A DNA stretch of 64,000 nucleotides from Arthrobacter zhaoxinii (GTDB lineage Bacteria > Actinomycetota > Actinomycetes > Actinomycetales > Micrococcaceae). Under the pieces are notes generated by a model that was given only the letters and a program-made list of their open reading frames with translations, made no database searches and was not told the DNA's origin. Location of the stretch: positions 372,001 to 436,000 of the forward strand of contig NZ_JANFLT010000006.1 of assembly GCF_024385505.1 (NCBI RefSeq), given 5' to 3'. Shown in pieces: positions 44,173-55,925 of this stretch; positions within the stretch are counted from its first letter, which is position 1, and each line of letters opens with the position of its first letter. A program made the position numbers and the translations under genes.

Positions 44173-46290
44173 ATGGCTGAGAGACTTCGGAACCAGGCGT
44201 CGGCCTACCTGCGCCAGCATGCGGACAACCCCGTCGACTGGTGGCCGTTCGGCGATGCAGCCTTCGCTGAGGCGCGGCGCCGGAATGTTCCGGTCTTTAT
44301 CTCTGTGGGCTATGCCGCCTGCCACTGGTGCCACGTCATGGCGCACGAGTCCTTTGAGGACGCAGCCACGGCACAGTACCTGAACGAGAACTTCGTCTCG
44401 GTGAAGGTGGACCGCGAGGAACGCCCCGACGTCGACGCCGTGTACATGGCCGCCACCCAGGCCCTCACCGGGCAGGGCGGCTGGCCGATGAGTGTCTTTA
44501 CCCTTCCGGACGGCCGGACCTTCTACGCCGGCACCTATTTCCCGCCCCGCCAGCTGCAGGGAATGCCCTCCTTCCGACAGGTGCTGGAAGCCGTCTCCTC
44601 CGCCTGGCGGGACCGCCCGGAGGAAGTGGAGACCAGCGCCGCGCAGATTGCCGCGCACCTGGCCTCCGCCCAGGCCGGGAACCGTCGGCTGGTCGGCACC
44701 CTGGAGCTTGCCGCCGGCGGGGCCGGGCCGCTCTCCGGCGAGGTGCTGGAAGCCGCCGTCGAGGCCGTGGCAGAACAGGAAGATCCGCGCTTCGGCGGGC
44801 TCGGCGGGGCACCGAAGTTCCCGCCGTCGCCCCTGCTGCGGTTCCTGCTGGTGTACGGTGCCGCCGGCCGCCCGGCCTCGGGCACCGCCGCCGCCGTCGC
44901 CGGCCGCACCCTGGAAACCATGGCCCGCAGCGGACTGTACGACCAGCTCGAAGGCGGCTTCGCCAGGTACACCGTGGACCGGGCCTGGGCTGTTCCGCAC
45001 TTCGAGAAGATGCTCTACGACAACGCCCAGCTGCTGCGTCTTTACGCCCACTGGAGCCGTTCCGCGCCCACCGGGGAGCAGCGGCGGCTGGCGCTGCAGG
45101 TCAGCGCCGACACCGCGGCCTGGCTCGCTCGGCGGTTGCTCGTGGACGGCGGCGGCTTTGCCTCCTCGCTCGACGCCGACACCTTGGTGGACGGAAAGCG
45201 GAGGGAAGGTGCCACCTACGTGTGGACCTCCGAGGAGCTCCGCACCGTCCTGGCCGGTGCCGGGGCGGACGCCGACGCCGTGCTCTCCCTTCTGGACCTC
45301 GAAACCGGCCGGATGGAGGACGGCGGGTCCACCCTGCACTTCGGCCGCAGCCTGGAGCCGGCGGAGGAGCAGCTCTGGCAGCGGAGCCGTCCCGCCCTGC
45401 TGGCCGTGCGGGACCGGCGCCCCCAGCCGGACCGCGACGACAAGGTGGTCGCAGGATGGAACGGGCTGGCCCTTGCGGGCCTGGCCGATGCAGCGCTTGC
45501 CCTCGCCGACGCCGGAGACCCTGACGGGAAGGCCGCCGGCCTGCTGGACCTGGCACGCAGCGCCGCCGGTTATATGCTGCGCGTCCACTACCGGGACGGC
45601 GTCCTCGTCCGGGTCTCCCACGCGGGCACCGCCTCCGGCATCGAGGGCCTGCTGGAGGATTATGCCGGTGCTGCAGAGGGCCTGTTTGCGCTTTTCGCCG
45701 CGACCGGTGAGGAACAGTGGTACCGCGCCGCAGAGGAACTGGTGCTGGCCGCAGAGCAGCGGTTCATTGCCGACGGCGTCCTGCAGGACAGCGCCGTGCG
45801 TACAGACCAGCTCGCTGCCGCGCAGGGGTCGATCTCCGCCGCGGATCCGATGGACGGCCCCGCTCCCAGCGGCACCGCCTTGTTCGCCGGGGTGCTGGTG
45901 ACATACGCGGCCTATTCGGGTTCCTCCCGGCACCGCGCCCTCGCCGAAGCGCTGCTCGCCCACGTGCAGCTGGTGGCCGCACGGGCACCGCGCGCCGGCG
46001 GCTGGGCGATGTCCGTCCTCGCGCAGGCATTGGATGGACCGCGGGAACTGGCCGTCACGGGCAGCGACCCCGTCCTGGTGGGCCGGCTGCTCCGTGCCGG
46101 GCGGGCCGCGGGTGGTCCCGCCGTCGTCGTCGCCAGCGGACCCGGCGGCGAAACCGCGGTGCCGCTGCTGCGGAACCGGCCCGCGCCGGACGGGGGAGCC
46201 CTGGCCTACATGTGCCGCGGGATGGTCTGCAGCAGGCCGGTAGCCGATCCGCAGGAGCTGGCGGCACAGTTCCGGGGGACGGGTCCTTAG
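44173..46290 (+). CDS. Thioredoxin-domain (DUF255/YyaL-like) protein
   Basis: Cytosolic protein of 705 residues, the usual length for the SSP411/YyaL family. N-terminal thioredoxin-like domain (about 5-165) with a CHWC active site inside AACHWCHVMAHESFED (about 53-68), followed by a long alpha/alpha-barrel resembling N-acylglucosamine epimerases/glycosidases (about 190-650). Conserved HFEKMLYDNAQ sits near 277-287. Enzymatic role is unknown. Same neighbourhood as M. tuberculosis Rv1084. Its stop overlaps the convergent hemolysin III gene by 4 bp. Confidence 0.9.
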   Translation: MAERLRNQASAYLRQHADNPVDWWPFGDAAFAEARRRNVPVFISVGYAACHWCHVMAHESFEDAATAQYLNENFVSVKVDREERPDVDAVYMAATQALTGQGGWPMSVFTLPDGRTFYAGTYFPPRQLQGMPSFRQVLEAVSSAWRDRPEEVETSAAQIAAHLASAQAGNRRLVGTLELAAGGAGPLSGEVLEAAVEAVAEQEDPRFGGLGGAPKFPPSPLLRFLLVYGAAGRPASGTAAAVAGRTLETMARSGLYDQLEGGFARYTVDRAWAVPHFEKMLYDNAQLLRLYAHWSRSAPTGEQRRLALQVSADTAAWLARRLLVDGGGFASSLDADTLVDGKRREGATYVWTSEELRTVLAGAGADADAVLSLLDLETGRMEDGGSTLHFGRSLEPAEEQLWQRSRPALLAVRDRRPQPDRDDKVVAGWNGLALAGLADAALALADAGDPDGKAAGLLDLARSAAGYMLRVHYRDGVLVRVSHAGTASGIEGLLEDYAGAAEGLFALFAATGEEQWYRAAEELVLAAEQRFIADGVLQDSAVRTDQLAAAQGSISAADPMDGPAPSGTALFAGVLVTYAAYSGSSRHRALAEALLAHVQLVAARAPRAGGWAMSVLAQALDGPRELAVTGSDPVLVGRLLRAGRAAGGPAVVVASGPGGETAVPLLRNRPAPDGGALAYMCRGMVCSRPVADPQELAAQFRGTGP

Positions 46291-47036
46291 CCCGCCGCGC
46301 GGACAGCCATCAGGATGGCTATGTAGTGCGCGGCAAATCCGGCCAGCGTGAAGGCATGGAAGATCTCGTGGAAGCCGAACCAGTCCACGGAGGGATTCGG
46401 CTTTTTCATCGCGTAGATCACGGCGCCGGCAATGTACATGGCACCGCCCAGGCAAATCAGGATGGCCGCGGTGGGGTTGACGCCGTAGAAATCCGGAATG
46501 TAGAACAGCGATGCGCAGCCCAGTGCGATATAGACGGGCGTGTAGAGCCAGCGGGGTGCGTGCAGCCACAGCAGCCGGAACGCAACCCCGACCAGCGCGC
46601 CCGCCCAGATGATCCACAGCAGCGTCACTGCGCTGTGCCGGGGCAGGAGCGACCAGGCCAGCGGGGTGTAGGAACCGGCGATCACCAGCATGATGTTGGT
46701 GTGGTCCAGGCGTTTAAGGACCAGCTTGACCCGAGGAGACCAGTTGCCGCGGTGATAGACGGCGCTGGTGCCGAACAGCAGCACGCCGGTCAAGGCGTAG
46801 ATTGCCGACGCGATCCGGGTGCCGGCCGTAGGGGCGAGGACCACCAGGATGATCCCTGCCGCCAGTGCAAGGGGAGTGGCGCCGGCATGCAGCCAGCCGC
46901 GCAGCCGGGGCTTGATGTCCAGTTCTTCTGCAACCGCTTCCACGGCGTTTTCAAGGGGGCCGGGTGCGGTCCGCGCTTCGGGATCGTGCTGGGCGGCAAC
47001 CCTTGAGGCCGGGGTGGAGAATGGTGACGAATCCAT
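46287..47036 (-). CDS. trhA: Hemolysin III / PAQR family membrane protein (TrhA)
   Basis: Seven-helix protein of the PAQR/YqfA superfamily, 249 residues. N-terminal cytosolic part of about 45 residues, then RLRGWLHAGATPL with the first conserved His, SAVYHRGNW in helix 2-3, and the last-helix motif HEIFHAFTLAGFAAHY (about 224-239), the three-His metal site of the family. Homologues affect membrane energetics or lipid homeostasis. TAGAAT lies 6 nt before the ATG, so it is probably leaderless, with direct repeats in its -35 region. Confidence 0.9.
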   Translation of the reverse strand: MDSSPFSTPASRVAAQHDPEARTAPGPLENAVEAVAEELDIKPRLRGWLHAGATPLALAAGIILVVLAPTAGTRIASAIYALTGVLLFGTSAVYHRGNWSPRVKLVLKRLDHTNIMLVIAGSYTPLAWSLLPRHSAVTLLWIIWAGALVGVAFRLLWLHAPRWLYTPVYIALGCASLFYIPDFYGVNPTAAILICLGGAMYIAGAVIYAMKKPNPSVDWFGFHEIFHAFTLAGFAAHYIAILMAVRAAG

Positions 47037-47042
47037 AACGGA

Positions 47043-47048
47043 ATTCTA
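47043..47048 (-). promoter_or_regulatory. Putative -10 (TAGAAT) of trhA
   Basis: Minus-strand TAGAAT, 6 nt, ATG 47036; no ribosome binding site. Confidence 0.5.
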
Positions 47049-47051
47049 ACC

Positions 47052-47079
47052 TACGTTCGGGTAACTTACGGTTGGGTAA
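47052..47079. repeat. Direct repeat in the trhA promoter
   Basis: Two 13-bp copies, TACGTTCGGGTAA (47052-47064) and TACGGTTGGGTAA (47067-47079), 11 of 13 identical, period 15 bp. They cover the expected -35 region of trhA, so they may be tandem protein-binding sites. Confidence 0.5.
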
Positions 47080-47143
47080 GCCGCTGTCGCCGCGGATCTG
47101 CGCTTCGGCAAGGCGAGCTAGCGGTAGCCTAGGAGAAGATTTT

Positions 47144-47149
47144 TATACT
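47144..47149 (+). promoter_or_regulatory. Putative -10 (TATACT) of the isoprenyl transferase gene
   Basis: TATACT, five of six consensus positions, 76 bp upstream of the ATG. No good -35 hexamer at 17 bp. Confidence 0.4.
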
Positions 47150-47224
47150 TTGGGCAGACCCGGGGTATGCGGGACCGGCCGTTTGGCGGTTCCCGCTCCG
47201 GATCCCAGGCACGTGAGGCAAACA

Positions 47225-47986
47225 ATGAAATTCCCCGGTGTTGTCTACGCCTACTACGAGCGTAAGCTGCGGCGGTCCCTTATCGGAGACCGCATCCCCG
47301 AACACATCGGGGTGATGGTGGATGGAAACCGTCGCTGGGCCAAACTAGCCGGCGCGCCCACCAGCGACGGGCACCAGGCCGGAGCGGACAAGATCCTGGA
47401 GTTCCTCGGCTGGTGCCAGGAACTCGGCGTGCGGATGGTGACCCTCTACATGCTGTCCACGGACAACCTGAACCGCGACCCGGACGAGCTTGAACCGCTG
47501 CTGGACATCATCGGCAACACCCTGGACCGCCTGGGCGAAGAGGGCAACCTGCGGGTCCAGCCCGTGGGGGCACTGGAGATCCTTCCGTCGCGGCTGGCCA
47601 AGCAGCTCACCGAGCTCGGCGAAAGCACCGCCGACGCCGAGGGGCTGCATGTCAACGTGGCGATCGGCTACGGCGGACGCCGGGAAATCGTGGATGCCGT
47701 CAAGGAGCTGCTGCGGGACGCCGAAGCCGAGGGCAAGGACATCGCGGACGTGACCGAGGAAATCTGCGACACGAAGATTTCCGAATACCTGTACACCCGC
47801 GGACAGCCGGATCCGGAACTGGTCATCAGGACCTCCGGTGAGCAGCGTCTCTCCGGCTTCCTGATGTGGCAGAGCGCGTACAGCGAGTTCTACTTCTGCG
47901 AAGCGCTCTGGCCGGACTTCCGGCGGGTGGACTTCCTGCGTGCCCTGCGTGACTACGCCAGCCGGCAGCGGCGCTTCGGGTCCTGA
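47225..47986 (+). CDS. Isoprenyl transferase (cis-prenyltransferase)
   Basis: Z-type prenyl diphosphate synthase, 253 residues, building the cis-isoprenoid carrier lipids needed for wall synthesis. D33 in VMVDGNRRWAK (30-40) is the catalytic aspartate; VNVAIGYGGRREI and the C-terminal ELVIRTSGEQRLSGFLMWQ (key RTSGEQRLS) bind IPP-Mg. The beginning VYAYYERKL matches the mycobacterial short-chain Z,E-farnesyl diphosphate synthase (Rv1086), which also lies beside a hemolysin III gene, so the product may be the C15 primer rather than the long-chain polyprenyl. Confidence 0.93.
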   Translation: MKFPGVVYAYYERKLRRSLIGDRIPEHIGVMVDGNRRWAKLAGAPTSDGHQAGADKILEFLGWCQELGVRMVTLYMLSTDNLNRDPDELEPLLDIIGNTLDRLGEEGNLRVQPVGALEILPSRLAKQLTELGESTADAEGLHVNVAIGYGGRREIVDAVKELLRDAEAEGKDIADVTEEICDTKISEYLYTRGQPDPELVIRTSGEQRLSGFLMWQSAYSEFYFCEALWPDFRRVDFLRALRDYASRQRRFGS

Positions 47987-48140
47987 CGGACCCGCTCCCT
48001 ACCGCTGCCTTAACTGCCTGCCCCGTACCGGCCGTTACCCGCCGTGTCCTGCTGCGGCACTACAGCCTGCGGGCGTACTTTGGTCCTGTCGGTAGATCCA
48101 GCGACCGGGGCCCCCGGGGTGCCCCTGACGGGAGTTCCAC

Positions 48141-49463
48141 GTGGCAGCTGAACAGAAGATGCAGGTACCGGAGCGGGCCAGCTTTGTGCTGGATACCTCG
48201 GTGCTGCTGTCCGATCCGCGGGCGATCCTCCGGTTCGCCGAACATGAGGTGATTCTTCCGCTGGTGGTCATCACCGAACTGGAGCGAAAGCGCCAGGATC
48301 CGGAGCTGGGCTATTTCGCACGCAATGCACTGCGGCTGCTGGATGACCTGCGGATCCGGCACGGCGGTTTGGGAACGGCTGTTCCCTTGGGCGAGAGCGG
48401 CGGGACGCTGCGGGTGGAGCTGAACCACATCTCCACGGATGTACTGCCCGCGGGGATCCGGGGCAGCGACAATGACAGCCGGATCCTCGCCGTCGCCAAG
48501 AATCTAGCCGACGGCGGCCGGAACGTCACCGTGGTGTCCAAGGACCTGCCGATGCGGGTCAAGGCTTCGGCCATGGGGCTGGCAGCGGATGAATACCGAA
48601 ACGAACTGGTCCGGGACAGCGGCTGGACCGGAGTGGCGGAACTGGAAATCTCCGATGCTGACATGGCGATGCTCTATGACCACCAGGCAGTCCTGATCCC
48701 CGAGGCGGCGGAGCTGCCGGTCAACACCGGCACGGTGCTGATGGCCGGACGCGCCTCGGCGCTGGGCCGCGTGGGAGCAGACAAGCGGCTGCGGCTGGTG
48801 CGCGGGGACCGGGACGTCTTTGGACTGCATGGACGCTCAGCGGAACAGCGGCTGGCCATCGACCTGCTGATGGACCGCGAGGTAGGGATTGTCTCCCTCG
48901 GCGGACGGGCGGGAACGGGTAAGTCCGCGCTGGCACTGTGCGCCGGGCTGGAGGCAGTGCTCGAACGCAGGGAACACCGCAAGGTGATGGTCTTCCGGCC
49001 GCTCTACGCCGTGGGCGGGCAGGAACTGGGCTACCTGCCGGGCAGCGAGTCGGAGAAAATGGGTCCCTGGGGCCAGGCCGTGTTCGACACCCTGGAGGCG
49101 CTGGTCTCCAAGGAGGTGGTGGAGGAGGTGCTGGACCGCGGGATGCTCGAGGTCCTGCCGCTCACCCACATCCGCGGCCGCTCCCTGCACGACTCCTTCG
49201 TGATCGTGGACGAGGCGCAGTCGCTGGAGAAGAACGTGCTCCTGACCGTGCTGTCCCGGATCGGGCAGAACTCACGCGTGGTGCTCACCCACGACGTTGC
49301 GCAGCGCGACAACCTGCGGGTGGGCCGGCACGACGGCGTGGCCGCCGTGGTGGAAACACTCAAGGGCCATCCGCTGTTCGGACACGTGACGCTCACACGG
49401 TCGGAGCGTTCGCCGATTGCCGCCCTCGTGACGGAACTGCTGGAGGAAGGGCAGATCGGCTGA
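48141..49463 (+). CDS. phoH: PhoH family protein with PIN domain (PhoH2)
   Basis: Fusion of a PIN ribonuclease domain (about 13-150; acidic residues D18, E47, D110, D112) with a PhoH ATPase domain (about 230-435). Walker A is GRAGTGKS (255-262), Walker [10 protein letters not shown] (about 353-361). PhoH2 proteins are RNA helicase/RNases in mycobacteria; there an antitoxin-like gene phoAT can precede phoH2, but here the 150 bp upstream hold no clear open frame. Start GTG 48141 with GGGAG upstream. Confidence 0.93.
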   Translation: MAAEQKMQVPERASFVLDTSVLLSDPRAILRFAEHEVILPLVVITELERKRQDPELGYFARNALRLLDDLRIRHGGLGTAVPLGESGGTLRVELNHISTDVLPAGIRGSDNDSRILAVAKNLADGGRNVTVVSKDLPMRVKASAMGLAADEYRNELVRDSGWTGVAELEISDADMAMLYDHQAVLIPEAAELPVNTGTVLMAGRASALGRVGADKRLRLVRGDRDVFGLHGRSAEQRLAIDLLMDREVGIVSLGGRAGTGKSALALCAGLEAVLERREHRKVMVFRPLYAVGGQELGYLPGSESEKMGPWGQAVFDTLEALVSKEVVEEVLDRGMLEVLPLTHIRGRSLHDSFVIVDEAQSLEKNVLLTVLSRIGQNSRVVLTHDVAQRDNLRVGRHDGVAAVVETLKGHPLFGHVTLTRSERSPIAALVTELLEEGQIG

Positions 49464-49511
49464 CTTGTCCACAGCCGCAGGCCCGGCCCCCTGAATCCGC
49501 CGGGCCGGGGC

Positions 49512-49517
49512 TACGGT
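49512..49517 (+). promoter_or_regulatory. Putative -10 (TACGGT) of the prepilin peptidase gene
   Basis: TACGGT, 7 nt, ATG 49525; no ribosome binding site. Confidence 0.4.
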
Positions 49518-49524
49518 GGTGCCC

Positions 49525-50049
49525 ATGGTGGACATCCTGGCGGCCTACTGGGGCAACGGAACGGTCGGGACCGCGCTCGCCGCCGTGCTGCTCAGTCTGG
49601 CACTGGCCTGGTTTGCGGTCCTGGCCCTGCGGCTGGCCGCGATCGATATCCGCACCCGCCGGCTGCCCAACGCGCTGGTCCTGCCGTCCTATCCGGTGGC
49701 CGGAGGACTGCTGGCCGGCGCCGCGATCGCTGCCGGGGAACCAGACCGCGTCACCGGGACGGTCCTGGGCGCGGCTGCGCTGTGGACCGGGTTTTTCGCG
49801 CTGCGGCTGCTGAGCCCGGCGGGACTGGGCTTCGGCGACGTCAAGCTCGCGGGACTGCTGGGCCTCTACCTGGGGTTCCTCGGACCGGCCCACGTCCTCG
49901 CGGGGACGGTCGGGGCGTTTGTGTTCGGCGGACTCTGGGGTCTGGGACTGATCCTCACCAGGCGCGGAACGGCGTCGTCGACCGTCGCCTTCGGCCCGTT
50001 CCTGCTCCTGGGTGCCGCCGTGACCATGCTGGTCCCTGCCCTAGAGTAG
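49525..50049 (+). CDS. A24 family prepilin peptidase (peptidase domain only)
   Basis: Aspartic membrane peptidase of the type IV prepilin peptidase family, 174 residues, about six helices, lacking the N-terminal methylase domain. Catalytic aspartates D41 (AIDIRTRRLPN) and D105 (GFGDVKLAG) are present. Such short forms process Flp/Tad or similar pilins (CpaA/TadV). No pilin or assembly gene is in the window, so targets are elsewhere. ATG 49525 is preceded 7 nt upstream by TACGGT. Confidence 0.9.
   Translation: MVDILAAYWGNGTVGTALAAVLLSLALAWFAVLALRLAAIDIRTRRLPNALVLPSYPVAGGLLAGAAIAAGEPDRVTGTVLGAAALWTGFFALRLLSPAGLGFGDVKLAGLLGLYLGFLGPAHVLAGTVGAFVFGGLWGLGLILTRRGTASSTVAFGPFLLLGAAVTMLVPALE
50042..50047 (+). 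promoter_or_regulatory. Putative -10 (TAGAGT) of the NUDIX gene
   Basis: TAGAGT, 6 nt, ATG 50054; it overlaps the stop codon of the peptidase gene. The NUDIX gene could be read from here or with the peptidase gene. Confidence 0.4.
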
Positions 50050-50053
50050 GACC

Positions 50054-50524
50054 ATGCCTACCCCTGATTTTGTCCTGTCCCTGCGCGAACGGATCGGGCA
50101 CGATCCGCTCTGGCTGCCCGGCGTCACAGCCGTGGTGTTCAACGCGGAAGGGCAGGTTCTGCTGGGCCGCCGCAGCGACAACGGCAGGTGGGCCCTGATC
50201 ACCGGAATGCTCGAACCGGGGGAGGAGGCCGGGCCCGGCACGCTGCGGGAAGTGGAAGAGGAAACCGGCATCCACGCTGAACTCGAGCACCTCATCCACG
50301 TGGGCGCCCACGGGCCGGTCACCTTCCCGAACGGGGACGTCTGTTCCTTCCTGAACCTGGCCTTCAGCTGCCGTTACGTTTCCGGAACGGCCCGGGTGAA
50401 CGACGACGAATCCTCCGAAGTGGGCTGGTATGCCCTGGACGCCCTGCCGCCGCTGAGCGAGAGGCACCGGATGCTGATTGACCTCGCCCTGACAGCAGAC
50501 GGCGTGCCGGTCTTCGAACGCTGA
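50054..50524 (+). CDS. NUDIX hydrolase
   Basis: Nucleoside-diphosphate-X hydrolase, 156 residues. The complete Nudix box GX5EX7REUXEEXGU spans residues 51-73 (G51, E57, REVEEETGI 65-73). Strand residues LWLPGVTAVVF and the later SSEVGWYALDALP resemble ADP-ribose/MutT-like NUDIX proteins, but the substrate cannot be assigned. Likely cytosolic house-cleaning enzyme. Confidence 0.93.
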   Translation: MPTPDFVLSLRERIGHDPLWLPGVTAVVFNAEGQVLLGRRSDNGRWALITGMLEPGEEAGPGTLREVEEETGIHAELEHLIHVGAHGPVTFPNGDVCSFLNLAFSCRYVSGTARVNDDESSEVGWYALDALPPLSERHRMLIDLALTADGVPVFER

Positions 50525-50540
50525 GCCGCTGGCCGCCGAA

Positions 50541-50582
50541 CCCGGAAGGGCCGCCCCGCAGCAGCGGGACGGCCCTTCCGGG
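50541..50582. terminator. Bidirectional terminator between NUDIX and MFS genes
   Basis: 19-bp arms (50541-50559 with 50564-50582) with one mismatch and a 4-nt loop, between convergent genes. Confidence 0.75.
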
Positions 50583-50599
50583 GTAATGCAGCGGAGCAG

Positions 50600-53037
<2,438 letters not shown>

Positions 53038-53047
53038 GGAGCAAAGT

Positions 53048-53074
53048 TTTGCACTCTGGAGTAAGGAGTGCAAA
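53048..53074. promoter_or_regulatory. Operator-like inverted repeat at the tetR-MFS promoter
   Basis: TTTGCACTC-N9-GAGTGCAAA, perfect 9-bp arms, 11 bp before the tetR start. Position and symmetry fit the autorepression site of the adjacent TetR protein. Confidence 0.7.
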
Positions 53075-53103
53075 TTAGGGCATTGGTGAGGAGGGGATAC
53101 AGC

Positions 53104-53149
53104 GAAGGGGCGCCCGGAATCCGGCAGATCAGATTCCGGACGCCCCTTC
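53104..53149 (-). terminator. Terminator after fumC
   Basis: 18-bp arms (53104-53121 with 53132-53149) with one mismatch and a 10-nt loop, 12 bp downstream of the fumC stop. Confidence 0.65.
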
Positions 53150-53160
53150 GGTAAGGCCGG

Positions 53161-54582
53161 CTAGGCCTGCGGCGGCTTCGTCATGGACAGGACGTCCAGT
53201 GCCTTGTCCAGCTGTTCCACGGTGAGCTCGCCGCGTTCCAGGTAACCCAGGTCCTCGACGGCCTGGCGGATGGTCTTGCCTTCCTTGACCGAGTACTTGG
53301 CGATCTTCGCCGCGTTCTCGTACCCGATGAACTTGTTCAGCGGGGTGACGATGGAGGGGGAGGCCTCGGCCAGGTAACGGGCGCGCTCGACGTTGGCTTC
53401 AATGCCGTCGATCATCTTGTCCGCCATCACGCGGGAGGAATTCGCGAGCAGGCGGATGGACTCGAGCAGGTTCGCGGCAATCACAGGGATGCCCACGTTG
53501 AGTTCGAAGTAACCGAAGGTGCCCGCCCAGGCGACGGCGGCGTCGTTGCCCACTACCTGTGCGGCAACCTGCATCACGGCTTCGGAGATGACGGGGTTGA
53601 CCTTGCCCGGCATGATCGAGGAGCCCGGCTGCAGATCGGGGATGGCAATCTCGCCCAGGCCGGTGTTGGGGCCCGAACCCATCCAGCGCAGGTCATTGGC
53701 GATCTTGGAGAAGGAAACGGCAATGGTGCGGAGCATGCCCGAGACCTCGACCAGCGCGTCGCGGTTGGCCTGTGCCTCGAAGTGGTCGCGGGCTTCGGTC
53801 AGCGGCAGGCCCGTGTCTGCGGCCAGCAGCTCGATGACGCGCTGGGGGAAGCCGGCCGGAGTGTTGATGCCGGTGCCCACGGCGGTGCCGCCCAGCGGTA
53901 CTTCGGCCACGCGGGGCAGGGAAGCCTGCACGCGTTCGATGCCGTAGCGGACCTGGGCGGCGTAGCCGCCGAATTCCTGGCCGAGGGTGACCGGGGTGGC
54001 ATCCATCAGGTGGGTGCGGCCGGACTTGACCACGTCCTTGAACTCCTCGGCCTTGCGCTCCAGCGAGAGGGCGAGGTGTTCGAGGGCGGGGATCAGGTTG
54101 TTGATCAGCGCGGACGTGGCGGCAACGTGCACCGACGTCGGGAAGACATCGTTGGAGGACTGCGAGGCGTTTACGTGGTCGTTCGGGTGGACGCTGGTCT
54201 CGCTGCCGGCTTCCTTCAGCGCCCGGGTGGCGAGCTCGGCGAGGACCTCGTTGGTGTTCATGTTCGAGGACGTGCCGGAACCGGTCTGGAAAATATCGAT
54301 CGGGAACTGGTCGTTGTAGGTGCCGCCGGCCACGGCGTCCGCGGCCTTTTCAATGGCCCGGGCGCGCTCGTCGTCGAGCACTCCCAGTTCCGCATTGGCG
54401 GTCGCGGCGGCCTTCTTGATCCGGGCCAGCGCTTCGATGTGCGAGGGTTCCAGCGTGGTGCCGGAAATGGGGAAGTTCTCGACCGCACGCTGCGTCTGGG
54501 CGCGGTAGAGGGCGGAGGCCGGAACCCGGACCTCACCCATGGTGTCGTGTTCGATGCGGTATTCGGAGGTGTCAGAAGTCAT
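53161..54582 (-). CDS. fumC: Fumarate hydratase class II
   Basis: TCA-cycle fumarase without iron-sulfur cluster, 473 residues, homotetramer. The superfamily signature [12 protein letters not shown] (about 321-332) is intact, with [14 protein letters not shown] (about 104-117) and [17 protein letters not shown] (about 190-206). The ATG at 54582 is chosen; TAGGCT lies 7 nt upstream with a GGGGGA in between. It works directly after SdhCDAB. The same gene order near glpX and DUF4245 occurs in M. tuberculosis (Rv1098c-Rv1100). Confidence 0.97.
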   Translation of the reverse strand: MTSDTSEYRIEHDTMGEVRVPASALYRAQTQRAVENFPISGTTLEPSHIEALARIKKAAATANAELGVLDDERARAIEKAADAVAGGTYNDQFPIDIFQTGSGTSSNMNTNEVLAELATRALKEAGSETSVHPNDHVNASQSSNDVFPTSVHVAATSALINNLIPALEHLALSLERKAEEFKDVVKSGRTHLMDATPVTLGQEFGGYAAQVRYGIERVQASLPRVAEVPLGGTAVGTGINTPAGFPQRVIELLAADTGLPLTEARDHFEAQANRDALVEVSGMLRTIAVSFSKIANDLRWMGSGPNTGLGEIAIPDLQPGSSIMPGKVNPVISEAVMQVAAQVVGNDAAVAWAGTFGYFELNVGIPVIAANLLESIRLLANSSRVMADKMIDGIEANVERARYLAEASPSIVTPLNKFIGYENAAKIAKYSVKEGKTIRQAVEDLGYLERGELTVEQLDKALDVLSMTKPPQA

Positions 54583-54589
54583 GTCCCCC

Positions 54590-54595
54590 AGCCTA
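54590..54595 (-). promoter_or_regulatory. Putative -10 (TAGGCT) of fumC
   Basis: Minus-strand TAGGCT, 7 nt, ATG 54582. Confidence 0.45.
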
Positions 54596-54623
54596 ATCTC
54601 CGAAGGCACTGCAGCGATAACTG

Positions 54624-55286
54624 CTACTTCGGCACCGCCGAGCGCAGGACCGCCGGGTGTTCCAGGGCGCCGAAACCGGAGACCAGTTCGGCGTTGCCTT
54701 CCGCCAACCGGTAGGACAGGCCGATCACGGCCACGCGTCCTTCCTCGACTGCCGCGGAAATAAGCCGGGAGCTTTCCACCAGGCGTTCCGCCGTCTGCTT
54801 CGTGTGTTCCACGACCATGTCGTTGACCTCGTGCAGATCCTTGCGCTGTGCCGCCAGCACGGACGGGGTGATCCGTTCCACGAGGGTGCGGACGTACCCG
54901 GTGGGCATTTCGCCGGTATCCACGGTGGCCTTCGCGGCAGTGACCGCGCCGCAGTTGTCATGGCCCAGCACCACAATGAGGGGGACGCCGAGGGTGCCCA
55001 CGCTGTACTCGAGCGAGCCGAGCACGGCGTCGTCAATGACCTGTCCGGCCGTGCGGACCACAAAAGCGTCGCCGAGGCCAAGATCGAAGATGATCTCGGC
55101 AGCAAGCCGGGAGTCCGAGCAGCCGAAAATGACGGCGAACGGGTTCTGCCCCTCCACCAGCGAACTGCGTCTCGGCGCGTCCTGGTTCGGGTGCCTGGCG
55201 GAGCCGGCCACAAAACGTTCGTTGCCTTCGCGGAGCTTCTGCCAGGCGCGGGCGGGAGTGATCATGTTTTCGTTCGCTGTTTCCAC
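54624..55286 (-). CDS. Beta-class carbonic anhydrase
   Basis: Zinc enzyme interconverting CO2 and bicarbonate, 220 residues. Zinc ligands C56, H109 and C112 with the D58-R60 dyad (CSDSR 56-60, GHDNCGA 108-114). GTG 55286 is the start; TAACCT lies 7 nt upstream, so it is probably leaderless. No signal peptide, so cytosolic. Lies between fumC and DUF4245, an insertion relative to the mycobacterial gene order. Confidence 0.95.
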   Translation of the reverse strand: METANENMITPARAWQKLREGNERFVAGSARHPNQDAPRRSSLVEGQNPFAVIFGCSDSRLAAEIIFDLGLGDAFVVRTAGQVIDDAVLGSLEYSVGTLGVPLIVVLGHDNCGAVTAAKATVDTGEMPTGYVRTLVERITPSVLAAQRKDLHEVNDMVVEHTKQTAERLVESSRLISAAVEEGRVAVIGLSYRLAEGNAELVSGFGALEHPAVLRSAVPK

Positions 55287-55293
55287 GCTACTG

Positions 55294-55299
55294 AGGTTA
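55294..55299 (-). promoter_or_regulatory. Putative -10 (TAACCT) of the carbonic anhydrase gene
   Basis: Minus-strand TAACCT, 7 nt, GTG 55286; no ribosome binding site. Confidence 0.4.
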
Positions 55300-55331
55300 C
55301 TCCTTCAGGGCGCCGGCCCGGCAGGCGGGGC

Positions 55332-55925
55332 TCAGTTGCCGCGCAGGTCCCGGACCGCATGTTCGGCCAGGACATCGAACTCCGCCAGATCGGCGGAACC
55401 GGACAGCAGGAGGGTCTGGCCCTCGATCTGCGTGACCATGGTTGCCTCCCCGTTGGAGGAATCGCGCAGCTCCCAGGTGGCTCCGCCGGCCGGACGTTCA
55501 CCGGAGACCGTTGAATTGCCGGTGTGCTCGTAGATCCAGGTGGGGTTAGCGGCGTTGGTCTGGGTCAGTGAGATGAACTCAGTCTCCGGGGTGAGATATC
55601 CCACTTCCCAGTTCGGCACGCCGTCGTTGGTCCCGGCGTTCCAGCGGGCGTAATTGGCGCTCCAGCCGTCCGGAAGCTCCACGGCGAGCGGGCGGTACCC
55701 GGCGTCGCCGGCGGCCTGGTTGGCTGCGGCGGCCACGTCAACGTTGCGGGCCTGCATTTTTGGTGCGGGGTTGAGCAGCACCGGCACCAGGCACAGCGCC
55801 AGCGTGAGGCCGGTGGCGATCAGCATGCCCATCACGGTGGCATTGGCCCGCTTGGCCTGCTTGGCGGTCAATACCGGTGTTACGGGCTGGTCGGTGTGCT
55901 GGGGGTCCGGCTGCGTTTCACTCAC
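55332..55925 (-). CDS. DUF4245 family membrane protein
   Basis: Conserved actinobacterial protein of unknown function, 197 residues. About 30 cytosolic residues, one membrane helix (about 31-50), then an extracytoplasmic domain with the family pattern YRPLAVELPDGWSANYARW (key LPxGW, YARW) and WEVGYLTPETEFISLTQT. Start GTG 55925 is preceded by GGAGGGG. Divergent from glpX, as in other actinobacteria, which suggests a conserved link but not a known one. Confidence 0.87.
   Translation of the reverse strand: MSETQPDPQHTDQPVTPVLTAKQAKRANATVMGMLIATGLTLALCLVPVLLNPAPKMQARNVDVAAAANQAAGDAGYRPLAVELPDGWSANYARWNAGTNDGVPNWEVGYLTPETEFISLTQTNAANPTWIYEHTGNSTVSGERPAGGATWELRDSSNGEATMVTQIEGQTLLLSGSADLAEFDVLAEHAVRDLRGN

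Noticed and set aside
43957-46617. 886-codon minus-strand frame opposite the DUF255 gene
   Set aside because: No recognisable domain; it is the antisense shadow of a conserved 705-residue protein.
47987-48140. Antitoxin-like phoAT gene before phoH2
   Set aside because: No open frame with a plausible start and ribosome site of useful length in this 154-bp gap.
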